Notes: generated by a model not told the origin, from the sequence alone. A DNA stretch of 64,000 nucleotides from LMUY01 sp965199555 (GCA_965199555.1 CBDASJ010000008.1:124001-188000); one strand, 5' to 3'. Counted from the stretch's first letter, positions 34,052 to 42,846 are shown. Program-made: numbers and translations.

Positions 34052-35791
34052 TTGACAGGAATACTCCGAGTTCGCTGGGGACTCGTTACACAACTCTCAA
34101 TTCCCATGTTGATCTCGCTCATCCTGGGCATCAGCGCCGTGCAGGTCTGGACGTCCTATGTCAGCCGCGCGGCGGTCAGTCAGGAGGTCGATCTCGAGCT
34201 GCTCGGGGATTTGAGGCTTCTCAAGGCTTATCTTCAGCCGCTTGGCACCGAATGGTCCGCCGATGATGGGCAGCTTCGGTTGGGTTACGCACCCCTGGTT
34301 GGGCACAACGACATCGTGGACGCTGCGGGTGAAGCAAGCCACGGCGTGGCAACCATCTTCAACGGCGACACCCGCGTGGCGACAAGCGTGCGGCAACCCG
34401 ACGGAACCCGAGGCATCGGCACCAGGCTGGACAACCCAGCCGTCCGGCAACGCGTCCTGCAGCAGGGTGAGACCTTTCACGGCGTGGCCAAGGTCCTGGG
34501 CCGACGATACCTGACCATCTACGAGCCAATCCGCGACTACAACGACAAAGTGGTCGGCATGCTCTTCGTCGGCCAACCAGTCGAAAAGCTCGAGGGACCT
34601 GCATGGCGGATCCTGCGCGGAGCCGTGGTGACCGGTGCCCTTGCGATCCTCGGCCTCGGGGCGTTCATGGCCTGGACCATCCGCCGGGCCCTGCGGCCAC
34701 TTCGCCAACTGGCGCGAACGACCATCGACATCGCATCCGGCAACCTCGACGCGGTTCTCCCGGCCACCCTGCGCCGGGATGAGATCGGCCAGGTCGCGCA
34801 GGCCGTCGAGGTGTTCCGTAAGGCCGCCGTGCAGAAGGAAGGGTTGCAAGCAGCCCAGGTCAGCGCCGCCGCGGAGCAGTCCCTCGTTGTCAGCGTAGTG
34901 GCCAACGGATTGGAGCGGCTGGCCGCCGGCGATGTCACCGTCCGATTGAACGACGCGTTCGCGTCCCAATACGAGTGCCTTCGGGACAACTTCAACGCCG
35001 CCGGCGCCTGCTTGGAGGGCCTGGTTCAGGGTATCCAGCGCAGTTCGAACCAGATTGCCCGGGGCGTGGCCGACGTCGCGCGAGCCGTCGAGGACCTGCA
35101 ACACCGGACTGAAACGCAAGCGGTCACGCTTGAGCAGACCGCCGCGGCACTGGACGAAATCACCGCCACCGTGACCCAGACCGCCCACAACGCCAGCAAC
35201 GTCCGCAAGGCTGTATCCAACGCCAATATCGGGGCACGCGACTCGCACCAGGTGATGCGGCAGACGGCGGAAGCCATGGGCGGGATCTCACGTTCGTCAT
35301 CCGAGATCGGCCGCATCGTCGGCGTGATCCAGCGCATCGCGGTGCAAACCAACCTGCTTTCGCTGAATGCCGGCATCGAGGCTGCGAGGGCCGGTGTTGT
35401 CGGCAACGGCTTTTCCGTTGTCGCCGGCGAGGTCCGCGCGCTGGCGGCGCGGACATCGGCTGCCGTCAACGAGATCGAAGCGCATGCCGGCGCGTCGGGC
35501 CAGCACGTCGACGGCGGCGTCCTGTTGGTGAACGAGACCGGCCGCTCCCTGGACGAGATCGTGGCGCAGATCTCCGAAGTGGACGACCTCGTCGCCCAGA
35601 TCGCGGCCGCTGCGTCCGAGCAGGCAGTCGGCTTGGCGGAGGTGAACCGTGCGGTGAACCAGATCGATCAGGTCACCCAGCAGAACGCCGCCATGGTCGA
35701 GCAAACAAGCTCGGCCAGCCAGGTCCTGACGCAGGAAGCGGCCGAGCTGGTCAAGCTGACACAGCGTTTCAGGATGAGCAGGGCGGCGTAA
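34052..35791 (+). CDS. Methyl-accepting chemotaxis protein (single-Cache sensor)
   Basis: Transmembrane chemoreceptor, 579 residues. Two membrane helices (about 12-32 and 187-210) flank a periplasmic Cache-like domain (GVAKVLGRRYLTIYEPIRDYNDKVVGMLFVG near 142-172), then a HAMP linker, and the long helical signalling hairpin with tip IAVQTNLLSLNAGIEAARAG (about 429-448). The usual tip residues are changed after RAG (VVGNGF instead of the common E.GRGF). TTG start with GAGGG six bases upstream. No che genes nearby, so it is an orphan receptor; its ligand is unknown. Confidence 0.92.
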   Translation: MTGILRVRWGLVTQLSIPMLISLILGISAVQVWTSYVSRAAVSQEVDLELLGDLRLLKAYLQPLGTEWSADDGQLRLGYAPLVGHNDIVDAAGEASHGVATIFNGDTRVATSVRQPDGTRGIGTRLDNPAVRQRVLQQGETFHGVAKVLGRRYLTIYEPIRDYNDKVVGMLFVGQPVEKLEGPAWRILRGAVVTGALAILGLGAFMAWTIRRALRPLRQLARTTIDIASGNLDAVLPATLRRDEIGQVAQAVEVFRKAAVQKEGLQAAQVSAAAEQSLVVSVVANGLERLAAGDVTVRLNDAFASQYECLRDNFNAAGACLEGLVQGIQRSSNQIARGVADVARAVEDLQHRTETQAVTLEQTAAALDEITATVTQTAHNASNVRKAVSNANIGARDSHQVMRQTAEAMGGISRSSSEIGRIVGVIQRIAVQTNLLSLNAGIEAARAGVVGNGFSVVAGEVRALAARTSAAVNEIEAHAGASGQHVDGGVLLVNETGRSLDEIVAQISEVDDLVAQIAAAASEQAVGLAEVNRAVNQIDQVTQQNAAMVEQTSSASQVLTQEAAELVKLTQRFRMSRAA

Positions 35792-35808
35792 GCCAGGTTT
35801 AGGCGCGG

Positions 35809-36591
35809 CTACGTCGGCCCGGGCAGCAGCGCACTGGACTTGCCGGTCAGCCAATATGCCAGCAGGCCCTCCCACTCATGCGCCGCGGTGTCCAGCGTGG
35901 CGAGCTTGCCGCCAAGCGACAGCGCCAGCGCGGGATGGGTGTCGCGGGAATAATACCCGGCGGGCCACGGCAGCACCGGCCAGCCGATCGCCCGGAACGC
36001 GCCGACCGCGCGCGGCATGTGGCTGGCGGAGGTCACCAACGCCCAGCTCTCGCCCGGCGCCGGATGCACCAGCGCCCAGGACGCCGCGGCGTTTTCCGCC
36101 GTCGTGCGGGATCGGTCCTCGAACACCACCCGATCGGGTGGCACGTCCAGTTCGGCCAGCAGGATGCGGGCGAAATGCGCCTCGTTGGCCACCCCCTGCT
36201 CGACCCGGCCGGACCCACCGGTAAACACCAGCCGCGCGGCCGGGTAGCGGTGCGCCAGGATGACGAAGGTGGTAAGCCGGTTCGCCGCGGCGGTCAGCAC
36301 GGGCGTGTCGCGGTCCAGGCTGGTCAGGTCGTCGATGGCGCCGCCCAGCACGATGATGCCGTCCAGATGCGGCGGCGGTGTTGCCACGAGCGGGAAGCGG
36401 TCCTCCAGCGGGCGGATGGCCCAGCTATCCACCGGCAGCAGCAGGCAGGCGGCCAGGTCGAGCACGCCGGTCCATAGCAGCAGCCGGCCGACCCGCCAGC
36501 GGCGCAGCAGCAGGCCGAACGTGGCGAACTCCACCAACAGCGCCGACGGCAGCAGCGCCATCGACAGCAGTTTCACCGCGACGAAGCTCAC
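35809..36591 (-). CDS. YdcF family (DUF218) membrane protein
   Basis: A 260-residue envelope protein: two N-terminal membrane helices and a DUF218 domain with IIVLGGAIDDLTS (about 79-91), LVFTGGSGRVEQGVANEA (about 121-138), VVFEDRSRTTAENAAAS (about 154-170) and WALVTSASHMPRAVGAFRAIG (about 182-202). Related proteins (SanA, ElyC) act in cell-envelope homeostasis; the reaction is not known. GTG start overlaps the stop of the DUF4169 gene as GTGA. Confidence 0.9.
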   Translation of the reverse strand: MSFVAVKLLSMALLPSALLVEFATFGLLLRRWRVGRLLLWTGVLDLAACLLLPVDSWAIRPLEDRFPLVATPPPHLDGIIVLGGAIDDLTSLDRDTPVLTAAANRLTTFVILAHRYPAARLVFTGGSGRVEQGVANEAHFARILLAELDVPPDRVVFEDRSRTTAENAAASWALVHPAPGESWALVTSASHMPRAVGAFRAIGWPVLPWPAGYYSRDTHPALALSLGGKLATLDTAAHEWEGLLAYWLTGKSSALLPGPT

Positions 36592-36767
36592 CCCTCGTCG
36601 TGCTTCGCACCGTCCAGCGTGCGGCGTGCCTGTTCCGCTTCCAGGGCGTCCCGTGCCCGCTCCGCCGCGGTGCGTCCGTGCCGGGTGCGGTTCTCCGCCG
36701 CGGCCTCGGCCGCCTGGCTGCGGGCCTTGGCCTTTCGCACCTTGCGCAGATTGACGATCTCACCCAT
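36588..36767 (-). CDS. DUF4169 family small protein
   Basis: A 59-residue, highly charged, helical protein beginning MGEIVNLRKVRKAKAR and continuing with AAENRTRHGRTAAERARDA, the signature of DUF4169, a family found mainly in alphaproteobacteria and of unknown function. Its ATG is at 36767 and its TGA overlaps the GTG start of the YdcF gene. It is below the usual length cut-off of gene finders. It lies back to back with the dienelactone hydrolase gene. Confidence 0.88.
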   Translation of the reverse strand: MGEIVNLRKVRKAKARSQAAEAAAENRTRHGRTAAERARDALEAEQARRTLDGAKHDEG

Positions 36768-36802
36768 GGGACCACCCTGGCACGAAACCGAGGAGAAGCG
36801 GA

Positions 36803-37471
36803 ATGGGACGGATGATCGAGCTTACGGCCGCCGACGGCCACAGGCTGGGTGCCTACCAGGCCGGTCCCGACGACGCGACGGCGGGCCTCGTTATCGTGCA
36901 GGAAATCTTCGGCGTGAACCGCCACATGCGCGCCGTGTGCGACCGGTTCGCCAGCGATGGCTTCGCCGTCGTGGCCCCGGCGCTGTTCGACCGGGTCGAG
37001 CATGGCGTTGAGCTGGGATATGGCGACGAGGATCGCAAACGCGGCATGGCGCTGCGGTCCGGCGTGTCCGCCGAGGCCAGCATGGCGGATGTCGAGGCGG
37101 CGGTCGCAGTCCTGGGCCAGCGCAAGCTCGGCATCGTCGGTTATTGCTGGGGCGGCACGATCGCCTGGTGGGGCGCCACCCGCAGCAAGAGCTTCGGGGC
37201 TGCGGTCGGCTGGTATGGCGGCGGGATCGCCGCCACCCGCGAAGAAACGCCGGCCTGCGGGGTGCAACTGCATTTTGGCGCGGAAGACCACGGCATCCCG
37301 CTGACGGACGTGGAGGCCATCCGGGCGTCGCAGCCCGGCGTCGAGCTGTACATCTATCCCGGCGCCGGGCACGGCTTCGGCTGCGACGAACGCGCGAGCT
37401 TCGACAAGGCGGCGTCAGACCTGGCCCACCACCGCACGCTCGACTTCCTGCGCCGTCACCTGCACGGCTGA
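36803..37471 (+). CDS. Dienelactone hydrolase family protein
   Basis: Alpha/beta hydrolase of the carboxymethylenebutenolidase type, 222 residues. The nucleophile elbow is GYCWGGTIAW (Cys near residue 115), the acid Asp lies near GAEDHGIP (about 157), and the catalytic His in YPGAGHGFGCDERASFD (about 190). QEIFGVNRHMRAVCDRFA near 33-50 is the family hallmark. No other aromatic-degradation genes are close, so a general lactone or ester role is likely. Good start at ATG 36803 after GAGGAGAAG. Confidence 0.92.
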   Translation: MGRMIELTAADGHRLGAYQAGPDDATAGLVIVQEIFGVNRHMRAVCDRFASDGFAVVAPALFDRVEHGVELGYGDEDRKRGMALRSGVSAEASMADVEAAVAVLGQRKLGIVGYCWGGTIAWWGATRSKSFGAAVGWYGGGIAATREETPACGVQLHFGAEDHGIPLTDVEAIRASQPGVELYIYPGAGHGFGCDERASFDKAASDLAHHRTLDFLRRHLHG

Positions 37472-37505
37472 ACATCGGGCGCTAGCGGGAAATCGCGTGC
37501 TTGTG

Positions 37506-37530
37506 AGAACCCCGTCGGCTTGACGGCGTT
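37506..37530 (+). promoter_or_regulatory. Possible EcfG-type promoter for the DUF3309 gene
   Basis: AGAAC, 16 bases, CGTT, against the EcfG pattern GGAAC-N16/17-CGTT: one mismatch with exact spacing. It lies 37 bases before the start of the DUF3309 gene. Confidence 0.4.
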
Positions 37531-37566
37531 CTGAACGGGCAAGCAACACCGGAAGGGGTGTCACCC

Positions 37567-37716
37567 ATGGGTACGATCCTCGTTATTATCCTGATCATCC
37601 TGCTGCTCGGCGGCGGCGGCTATGGCTACAGTGCTGGCTGGGGATATGGCCCGACCGGCGGCATCGGCCTGATCGTCCTGATCCTGATCGTCCTGCTGGT
37701 GCTCGGCCGCATTTAG
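37567..37716 (+). CDS. DUF3309 family small membrane protein
   Basis: A 49-residue hydrophobic protein: MGTILVIILIILLLGGGGYGY, a Gly/Tyr-rich loop, then LIVLILIVLLVLGRI. Two short membrane helices around a glycine-rich turn are the DUF3309 pattern. Homologues are often stress-induced; here an EcfG-like promoter upstream agrees. It is too short for usual gene finders. A GGAAGGGG ribosome site precedes the ATG. Confidence 0.87.
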   Translation: MGTILVIILIILLLGGGGYGYSAGWGYGPTGGIGLIVLILIVLLVLGRI

Positions 37717-37735
37717 TTCCAGCCGTATGCTAATC

Positions 37736-37762
37736 GCCCTCTCCCGCCAAGCGGGAGAGGGC
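37736..37762. repeat. GC-rich interspersed palindrome, copy 3
   Basis: Perfect palindrome GCCCTCTCCCGC-CAA-GCGGGAGAGGGC, 12-base arms, between the convergent DUF3309 and mtnP genes. Same core as 13921-13944. No T run follows, so it is a REP-like element that may still block read-through. Confidence 0.8.
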
Positions 37763-37786
37763 TGAGGAACAGACGTCCGGCAAAGG

Positions 37787-38665
37787 CTACGTCAGAACGC
37801 GGCCAGCCACAGCATCGAGTTTGCTCATCAGCGTGGGATCGCGTGCCTCCACCGGCGTCGATATGGAGAAATCCAGCACCCGGTCACATCCAGCCGGGCA
37901 CGGTCCGCGCGGCGCGCCCAACACCGGCACGACCGCTTTCACCAAGGCACGCGCCTTATCGGCATTGCTGTTCATCACGGCGACGATCTGGTCGACCGTG
38001 ACATGCCCGTGGTCCGGGTGCCAGCAATCGAAATCAGTCACCATCGCCACCGTCGCGTAGCAAAGCTCCGCCTCGCGGGCGAGCTTGGCTTCCGGCATGT
38101 TGGTCATGCCGATCACGCTGCATCCCCAGCTACGATACAACTGGCTTTCCGCCTTGGTGGAGAATTGCGGGCCTTCCATGACAAGGTAGGTGCCGCCACG
38201 GGTGACCGGCAGGCCAAGGCCGCGCCCGGTCTCCTCCAACGCGTCACCAAGCCGCGGGCAAACCGGGTCCGCCACGCTGACATGAGCCACGCAACCGTCG
38301 CCGAAGAAGCTCTTCTCCCGTGCGAAGCTGCGGTCGATGAACTGGTCGACGATCACGAAGTGGCCGGGCGGATAGTCTTCCTTCAGGCTACCCACCGCCG
38401 ACAACGACAGCACATCGGTCACACCGGAGCGCTTCAGCGCGTCGATGTTAGCGCGGTAGTTGAGGTGGCTCGGGGACAGGCGGTGCCCACGTCCGTGACG
38501 CGGCAGGAATACGCACTGTACGCCATCCAGCCGGCCAAACAATAACGCGTCCGACGGTTCCCCCCATGGGGTGGGAACGTGACGCCACGCCTTGTCCTCG
38601 AGGCCGTCGATATCATACAGCCCCGAGCCGCCGATGATCCCGATCACCGGCTGGATGGTTTCCAT
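37787..38665 (-). CDS. mtnP: S-methyl-5'-thioadenosine phosphorylase
   Basis: Phosphorolysis of methylthioadenosine to adenine and methylthioribose-1-phosphate in methionine salvage; 292 residues. Motifs: GIIGGSGLYD (phosphate loop, about 9-18), FLPRHGRGHRLSPSHLNYRANI (about 53-74), MEGPQFSTKAES (about 172-183), GMTNMPEAKLAREAELCYATVAMVTDFDCW (about 194-223). The NMPE and DFDCW forms point to MTA rather than purine nucleoside specificity. It begins three bases after the cytochrome c1 stop, so it is probably read from the bc1 operon. Confidence 0.95.
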   Translation of the reverse strand: METIQPVIGIIGGSGLYDIDGLEDKAWRHVPTPWGEPSDALLFGRLDGVQCVFLPRHGRGHRLSPSHLNYRANIDALKRSGVTDVLSLSAVGSLKEDYPPGHFVIVDQFIDRSFAREKSFFGDGCVAHVSVADPVCPRLGDALEETGRGLGLPVTRGGTYLVMEGPQFSTKAESQLYRSWGCSVIGMTNMPEAKLAREAELCYATVAMVTDFDCWHPDHGHVTVDQIVAVMNSNADKARALVKAVVPVLGAPRGPCPAGCDRVLDFSISTPVEARDPTLMSKLDAVAGRVLT

Positions 38666-38668
38666 ACG

Positions 38669-39427
38669 CTAATGCAGGTCCGACCAGATCTTCCGCTTCA
38701 CCGCGTAGGTGACAACCGTCATGCCCGCGAGGAACAGCACGATGCGCACGCCGATACGCTTGCGCTGCTCCATTTCCGGGTTGGCCATGTAGGCCAGGAA
38801 CGTCGTCACGTCATGCGACATCTGCTCCACCGTAGCCGGCGTGCCGTCGGCATAGGTCACCTGGCCGTCATGCAGCGGCTGCGCCATGGCGATCTGCCGG
38901 CCCGGGAAGTAGATGTTGTAGTTCATCCCATCGCCCATCTTCATGCCGGCGGGCGGGTCGCGGTAGCCTTGCAGCAGGGCGGAGATGTAATTGGCGCCGT
39001 CTTCCCGCGCCTTTTCGATCAACGAATGGTCCGGCGGCAAGGCACCGTTATTGGCAGCCCGGGCCGCCTTGTCGTTCGGGAAGGGCGAGCGGAAATGGTC
39101 GGACGGCAGCGCCGGGCGGTCGATCGGCTGGCCGGCATCGTCGGTGCCGCCGGGCACGGTGATGGCGGCCGCGAACGCCTTTACCTGGTCAGCGCTCAGC
39201 CCGATGCCAGTCAGGTTGCGGTAATACGCCTCCTTCATGGAATGGCAGGCGGAACAAACCTCCTGCCAAACTTGCAGCCCGCGCTGTTCGGAAGCGCGAT
39301 CGAACGTGCCGAACGGACCGCCAAAGCTCCAGGGTACGTCGGGCGGCGTTTCCGGCTCGGCCGTCTGAGCCGCGGCGATGCCCGGCAGGGCCAGCAGGGC
39401 GCCAAGCGCAAGGGTGGCCAGGCGCAT
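38669..39427 (-). CDS. petC: Cytochrome c1 of the bc1 complex
   Basis: Haem c subunit of ubiquinol-cytochrome c reductase, 252 residues. A signal peptide ends near GIAAAQT. The haem site is VCSACHSMKEAYYRNL (about 58-73). The axial-Met region is PAGMKMGDGMNYNIYFPG (about 172-189). One C-terminal membrane anchor (IVLFLAGMTVVTYAVKRKIW) follows. ATG 39427 shares one base with the cytochrome b stop. Last structural gene of petABC. Confidence 0.95.
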   Translation of the reverse strand: MRLATLALGALLALPGIAAAQTAEPETPPDVPWSFGGPFGTFDRASEQRGLQVWQEVCSACHSMKEAYYRNLTGIGLSADQVKAFAAAITVPGGTDDAGQPIDRPALPSDHFRSPFPNDKAARAANNGALPPDHSLIEKAREDGANYISALLQGYRDPPAGMKMGDGMNYNIYFPGRQIAMAQPLHDGQVTYADGTPATVEQMSHDVTTFLAYMANPEMEQRKRIGVRIVLFLAGMTVVTYAVKRKIWSDLH

Positions 39428-40719
39428 CACATCTTCTCCATGGGCTTTGCCGCCGCACCTTGCGGCAGCGGGCCGCCGCCGCCGGGACCGCCCGGGCCAC
39501 GACCACGCAGCACGGGATTGCTGATGCTTTCCGGCAGCGGCAACGGCCGCTCTACCTTGCCGAGCAGGGGCAGCAGCACGAGGAAGTGCAGGAAGTAATA
39601 GGCGGTGGCCACACGGCCCAACACCACCCAGATGCCCTCGGGCCGATGCGCCCCGACCTCGCCCAGGACGAACATCGTCACGACGAGGAGCAGGACCAGT
39701 TGCCGGTAGATCGGCCGGAAGCGCGCGGAGCGCACCGGCGAGGTGTCGAGCCACGGCAACAGGAACAGCACCGCGATCGACCCGAACATCAGCGTCACGC
39801 CGCCGAGCTTGGACGGCACGGAACGCAGGATCGCGTAGAACGGCAGGAAGTACCATTCCGGGACGATCTCTGCCGGCGTCGCAAGCGGATTGGCCGGGAT
39901 GTAGTTGTCCACGTGCCCCAGATAGTTCGGCACGAAGAACACCACGCAGGCGAAGATCAGCAGGAACACGCACAGCCCGACGCTGTCCTTCGCCGTGTAG
40001 TACGGATGGAACGGGATGGTGTCCTGCGGGGTCTTCACGTCGATCCCCAGCGGGTTGTTGGAGCCGGTGATGTGCAGCGCGACGATGTGCAGGAACACGA
40101 CGCCGACGATCATGAACGGCATCAGGTAATGCAGCGCGAAGAAACGGTTCAGCGTCGGGTTGTCCACGGAAAACCCGCCCCACAGCCAGGTCACGATGCT
40201 GTCGCCCACCACGGGGATGGCGGAGAACAGGTTGGTGATGACGGTAGCGCCCCAGTAGCTCATCTGCCCCCAGGGCAGCACGTAGCCCATGAAGGCGGTG
40301 GCCATCATCAGCAGCAGGATCACCACGCCCAGCATGAACAGCAACTCGCGCGGCGCCTTGTAGGAGCCGTAATAGATCGCGCGGAAGATGTGGATGTAGG
40401 TGACGATGAAGAACATGGACGCGCCGTTGGCGTGCACGTAGCGCAACAGCCAACCGTAGTTCACGTCCCGCATGATCCGCTCGACGCTGTCGAACGCCAG
40501 GTTCGTGTTCGGCGTGTAGTTCATCGCCAGGAAGATGCCGGTGGCGATCATGATCACCAGCGTGACCATCGCCAAGGCGCCGAAGTTCCAGAAGTAGTTG
40601 AAGTTCTTCGGCGTCGGGAACGAGCCGTATTCCTTCTGCATCATCGTCAGGATGGGCATGCGGGAATCGACCCAGTTCAGCACCGGGTTCTTGATGTCGC
40701 TCTTGTGCAATCCGGCCAT
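39427..40719 (-). CDS. petB: Cytochrome b of the bc1 complex
   Basis: Membrane subunit with the quinone sites, 430 residues, eight helices. Haem-ligand histidines lie in RYVHANGASMFFIVTYIHIFR (about 79-99) and HYLMPFMIVGVVFLHIVALHITG (about 182-204). The Qo signature PEWYFLPFYAILRS is near 275-288. The C-terminal tail is rich in Gly and Pro (GRGPGGPGGGGPLPQG), which is longer than usual. Start ATG 40719, twelve bases after the Rieske stop. Confidence 0.96.
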   Translation of the reverse strand: MAGLHKSDIKNPVLNWVDSRMPILTMMQKEYGSFPTPKNFNYFWNFGALAMVTLVIMIATGIFLAMNYTPNTNLAFDSVERIMRDVNYGWLLRYVHANGASMFFIVTYIHIFRAIYYGSYKAPRELLFMLGVVILLLMMATAFMGYVLPWGQMSYWGATVITNLFSAIPVVGDSIVTWLWGGFSVDNPTLNRFFALHYLMPFMIVGVVFLHIVALHITGSNNPLGIDVKTPQDTIPFHPYYTAKDSVGLCVFLLIFACVVFFVPNYLGHVDNYIPANPLATPAEIVPEWYFLPFYAILRSVPSKLGGVTLMFGSIAVLFLLPWLDTSPVRSARFRPIYRQLVLLLVVTMFVLGEVGAHRPEGIWVVLGRVATAYYFLHFLVLLPLLGKVERPLPLPESISNPVLRGRGPGGPGGGGPLPQGAAAKPMEKM

Positions 40720-40730
40720 GCTGTTTGTCC

Positions 40731-41306
40731 TCAGCCGATCTTGATCTTTGTGTCGGACTCGAATGCGTAGGGGGGCAGATACAGGTTCGCCGGCGCCGGC
40801 CCATGCCGCACCCGGCCGGACACGTCGTATTGGCTGCCATGGCAGGGGCAGAACCAGCCACCCCATTCGCCCCGCGGGTCGGTCGGCTTGTTGCCCAGCG
40901 GAATGCAGCCGAGATGGGTGCAGATGCCGATCAGCACGATCCATTGGCTATGGCCGGCCTTGATGCGCGACTGGTCGGATGCCGGCTCGATCAGCTGGTT
41001 CAGTGGCACCGCCTCGACCGTCTTGATCTCATCCGCCGTGCGGTGGCGCACGAAGATCGGCTTGCCGCGCCACACCGTGGTGATGCCCATGCCGACCGAG
41101 ATGGGGGCGAGGTCGACCTCCACCGAAGACAGCGCCAGCACGTCGCCGGCCGGGTTCATGCTGTCGACCAACGGCCACACGATGGCACCCAAGCCGACAA
41201 CGGCACCGGCACCGGCGACCAACTTCAGGAAGTCGCGTTTGGTGGCGGTCGGCGCGGTTCCATGGCCCAGGTCGGAGGGCATCGCTGCGGGGGACGTGGT
41301 CGACAT
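40731..41306 (-). CDS. petA: Rieske iron-sulfur protein of the bc1 complex
   Basis: 191 residues. N-terminal anchor TKRDFLKLVAGAGAVVGLGAIVWPLV (about 22-47), then the hinge and Rieske fold with cluster ligands in CTHLGC (about 131-136) and CPCHGSQYD (about 153-161). The anchor acts as an uncleaved export signal. First gene of petABC on the minus strand, divergent from hemF; the 110-base gap presumably holds both promoters. Confidence 0.96.
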   Translation of the reverse strand: MSTTSPAAMPSDLGHGTAPTATKRDFLKLVAGAGAVVGLGAIVWPLVDSMNPAGDVLALSSVEVDLAPISVGMGITTVWRGKPIFVRHRTADEIKTVEAVPLNQLIEPASDQSRIKAGHSQWIVLIGICTHLGCIPLGNKPTDPRGEWGGWFCPCHGSQYDVSGRVRHGPAPANLYLPPYAFESDTKIKIG

Positions 41307-41417
41307 GGAACGGCTACCTTCTCAAGCGCGGCCACGATGTTCTAGGGGACGCACTTCGCCCCTGCAACACGGCGCGGCAGCATTCCGGCCTGCCGTACCA
41401 CATTGGAAGGCTTTGTT

Positions 41418-42287
41418 ATGTCGCAAGCGCCCGCCCACGCCGCGCTGCGCCCGCAGGCGCAGGCATGGTTCGCCGCCCTGCGGGACCGGCTTTGCGCCGC
41501 CTTCGAGGCGATCGAGGACGAGGGCGGCGTCCTGCAGGACCGCGCGCCCGGCCGCTTCACCCGCTCACCCTGGACCCGGCCGGATTTGGAAGGCGGCGGC
41601 GTGATGGGCCTGATGCACGGGCGGGTGTTCGAAAAGGTGGGCGTGAACGTGTCCGTAGTGGCGGGCGAGTTCAGTCCGGAGTTCCGCGCCTCCATCCCAG
41701 GCGCGGCGGAGGACCCGCGGTTCTGGGCCGGCGGCATCAGCGTGGTGGCGCATCCGCAAAGCCCGCTTGTACCGGCGGCGCACATGAACACCCGCATGAT
41801 CGTCACCACGCGTGGCTGGTTCGGTGGCGGCGGCGACATCACCCCGATGCGGCCCGACTCGGCGGCAGCGCAGGAAGACGCCGCCAGCTTCCATTCCGCC
41901 TTCCAGGCCGCCTGCGACGCGCACGACCCGGCCTATTACCCGGAGTTCAAGGCGTGGTGCGACCGCTACTTCTTTCTGCCGCACCGGGGCGAGCCGCGCG
42001 GCCTGGGCGGCATCTTCTACGACCATCTGGAACGCCGCGGCGCCGAGGGGGATTTCGCCTTCACGCGCGACGTGGGGAAAGCCTTCCTCCATGCCTACCC
42101 CGCCATCGTGCGCCGCCGCATGGCGCAGCCCTGGACGCAGGCGGAGCGGGACCATCAGTTGGTCCGCCGCGGCCGCTACGTAGAATTCAACCTGTTGCAC
42201 GACCGGGGCACGCTGTTCGGGCTGAAGACCGGCGGCAACGTGGAAGCGATCCTGATGAGCCTGCCACCGGAAGTCCGCTGGCCTTGA
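41418..42287 (+). CDS. hemF: Oxygen-dependent coproporphyrinogen III oxidase
   Basis: Haem-synthesis enzyme converting coproporphyrinogen III to protoporphyrinogen IX with O2, 289 residues. Motifs: FEKVGVNVSVVAGEFSPEF (about 72-90), SVVAHPQSPLVPAAHMNTRMI (about 108-128), WFGGGGDITP (about 134-143), FFLPHRGEPRGLGGIFYDHLE (about 185-205), RRGRYVEFNLLHDRGTLFGLKTGGNVEAILMSLPP. ATG 41418 has GGAAGG seven bases upstream; an earlier TTG is possible. Beside the bc1 genes, so aerobic respiration genes cluster here. Confidence 0.96.
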   Translation: MSQAPAHAALRPQAQAWFAALRDRLCAAFEAIEDEGGVLQDRAPGRFTRSPWTRPDLEGGGVMGLMHGRVFEKVGVNVSVVAGEFSPEFRASIPGAAEDPRFWAGGISVVAHPQSPLVPAAHMNTRMIVTTRGWFGGGGDITPMRPDSAAAQEDAASFHSAFQAACDAHDPAYYPEFKAWCDRYFFLPHRGEPRGLGGIFYDHLERRGAEGDFAFTRDVGKAFLHAYPAIVRRRMAQPWTQAERDHQLVRRGRYVEFNLLHDRGTLFGLKTGGNVEAILMSLPPEVRWP

Positions 42288-42327
42288 GCCTGCTTTTGGT
42301 GTCTCGTTCGCCGGAGGAGGATTGCCC

Positions 42328-42846
42328 ATGATGATCGTTCGTGTCGCCGTTTTGCTGGCCTGGGCCTTGGCGGTCCCCGGCCTGGGACTGGCGCAGACCA
42401 CCGCCAGCCACCCCGCGACCCGGCAATCCGCCCCATTGCGACCCGGCGCAGCGCCGATGGCTGCCATCGCGGCGCCCGCCGGCCCTTCCTTGATCGACGT
42501 GAACTCCGCCGATGAGAAGACACTGGACGCGCTGCCCGGCGTGGGTGCGGTCCGGGCCAAGGCAATCGTCGCCAATCGGCCCTACACCGAAAAGCAGCAG
42601 CTCCTGGACAAGAAGGCAGTCCCGGCCAACGTGTTCGCCGCCATCCAGGACAAGATCGCCCTGGCCAACGTGAACAAGACGACCGCGGCGGACATGGCGA
42701 AGGTGCTGCCGAACGTCGGCCCGGTCCGCGCGCAGCAGATCGTCGACAAACGCCCCTACGCGACCTTGCAGGACCTGGTCACCAAGGGCGCGCTGACCCA
42801 GGGCGTGTTGGACGGGTTGAAGGGGTTGATCACGACCGGCCCGTGA
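42328..42846 (+). CDS. Exported helix-hairpin-helix (ComEA-like) protein
   Basis: 172 residues with a signal peptide (VAVLLAWALAVPGLGLAQ), a linker rich in Ala/Pro, and two helix-hairpin-helix units: DVNSADEKTLDALPGVGAVRAKAIVANRPYT (about 62-92) and NVNKTTAADMAKVLPNVGPVRAQQIVDKRPY (about 117-147). This is the ComEA-type DNA-binding fold, but ComEA has one such domain and no other competence gene is near. It could bind DNA in the periplasm. ATG 42328 follows GGAGGAGG at a good distance. Confidence 0.85.
   Translation: MMIVRVAVLLAWALAVPGLGLAQTTASHPATRQSAPLRPGAAPMAAIAAPAGPSLIDVNSADEKTLDALPGVGAVRAKAIVANRPYTEKQQLLDKKAVPANVFAAIQDKIALANVNKTTAADMAKVLPNVGPVRAQQIVDKRPYATLQDLVTKGALTQGVLDGLKGLITTGP

Noticed and set aside
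37736..37762. Palindrome between DUF3309 and mtnP as a two-way terminator
   Set aside because: No T runs, and the core recurs at 13921-13944, so it is better read as an interspersed repeat.
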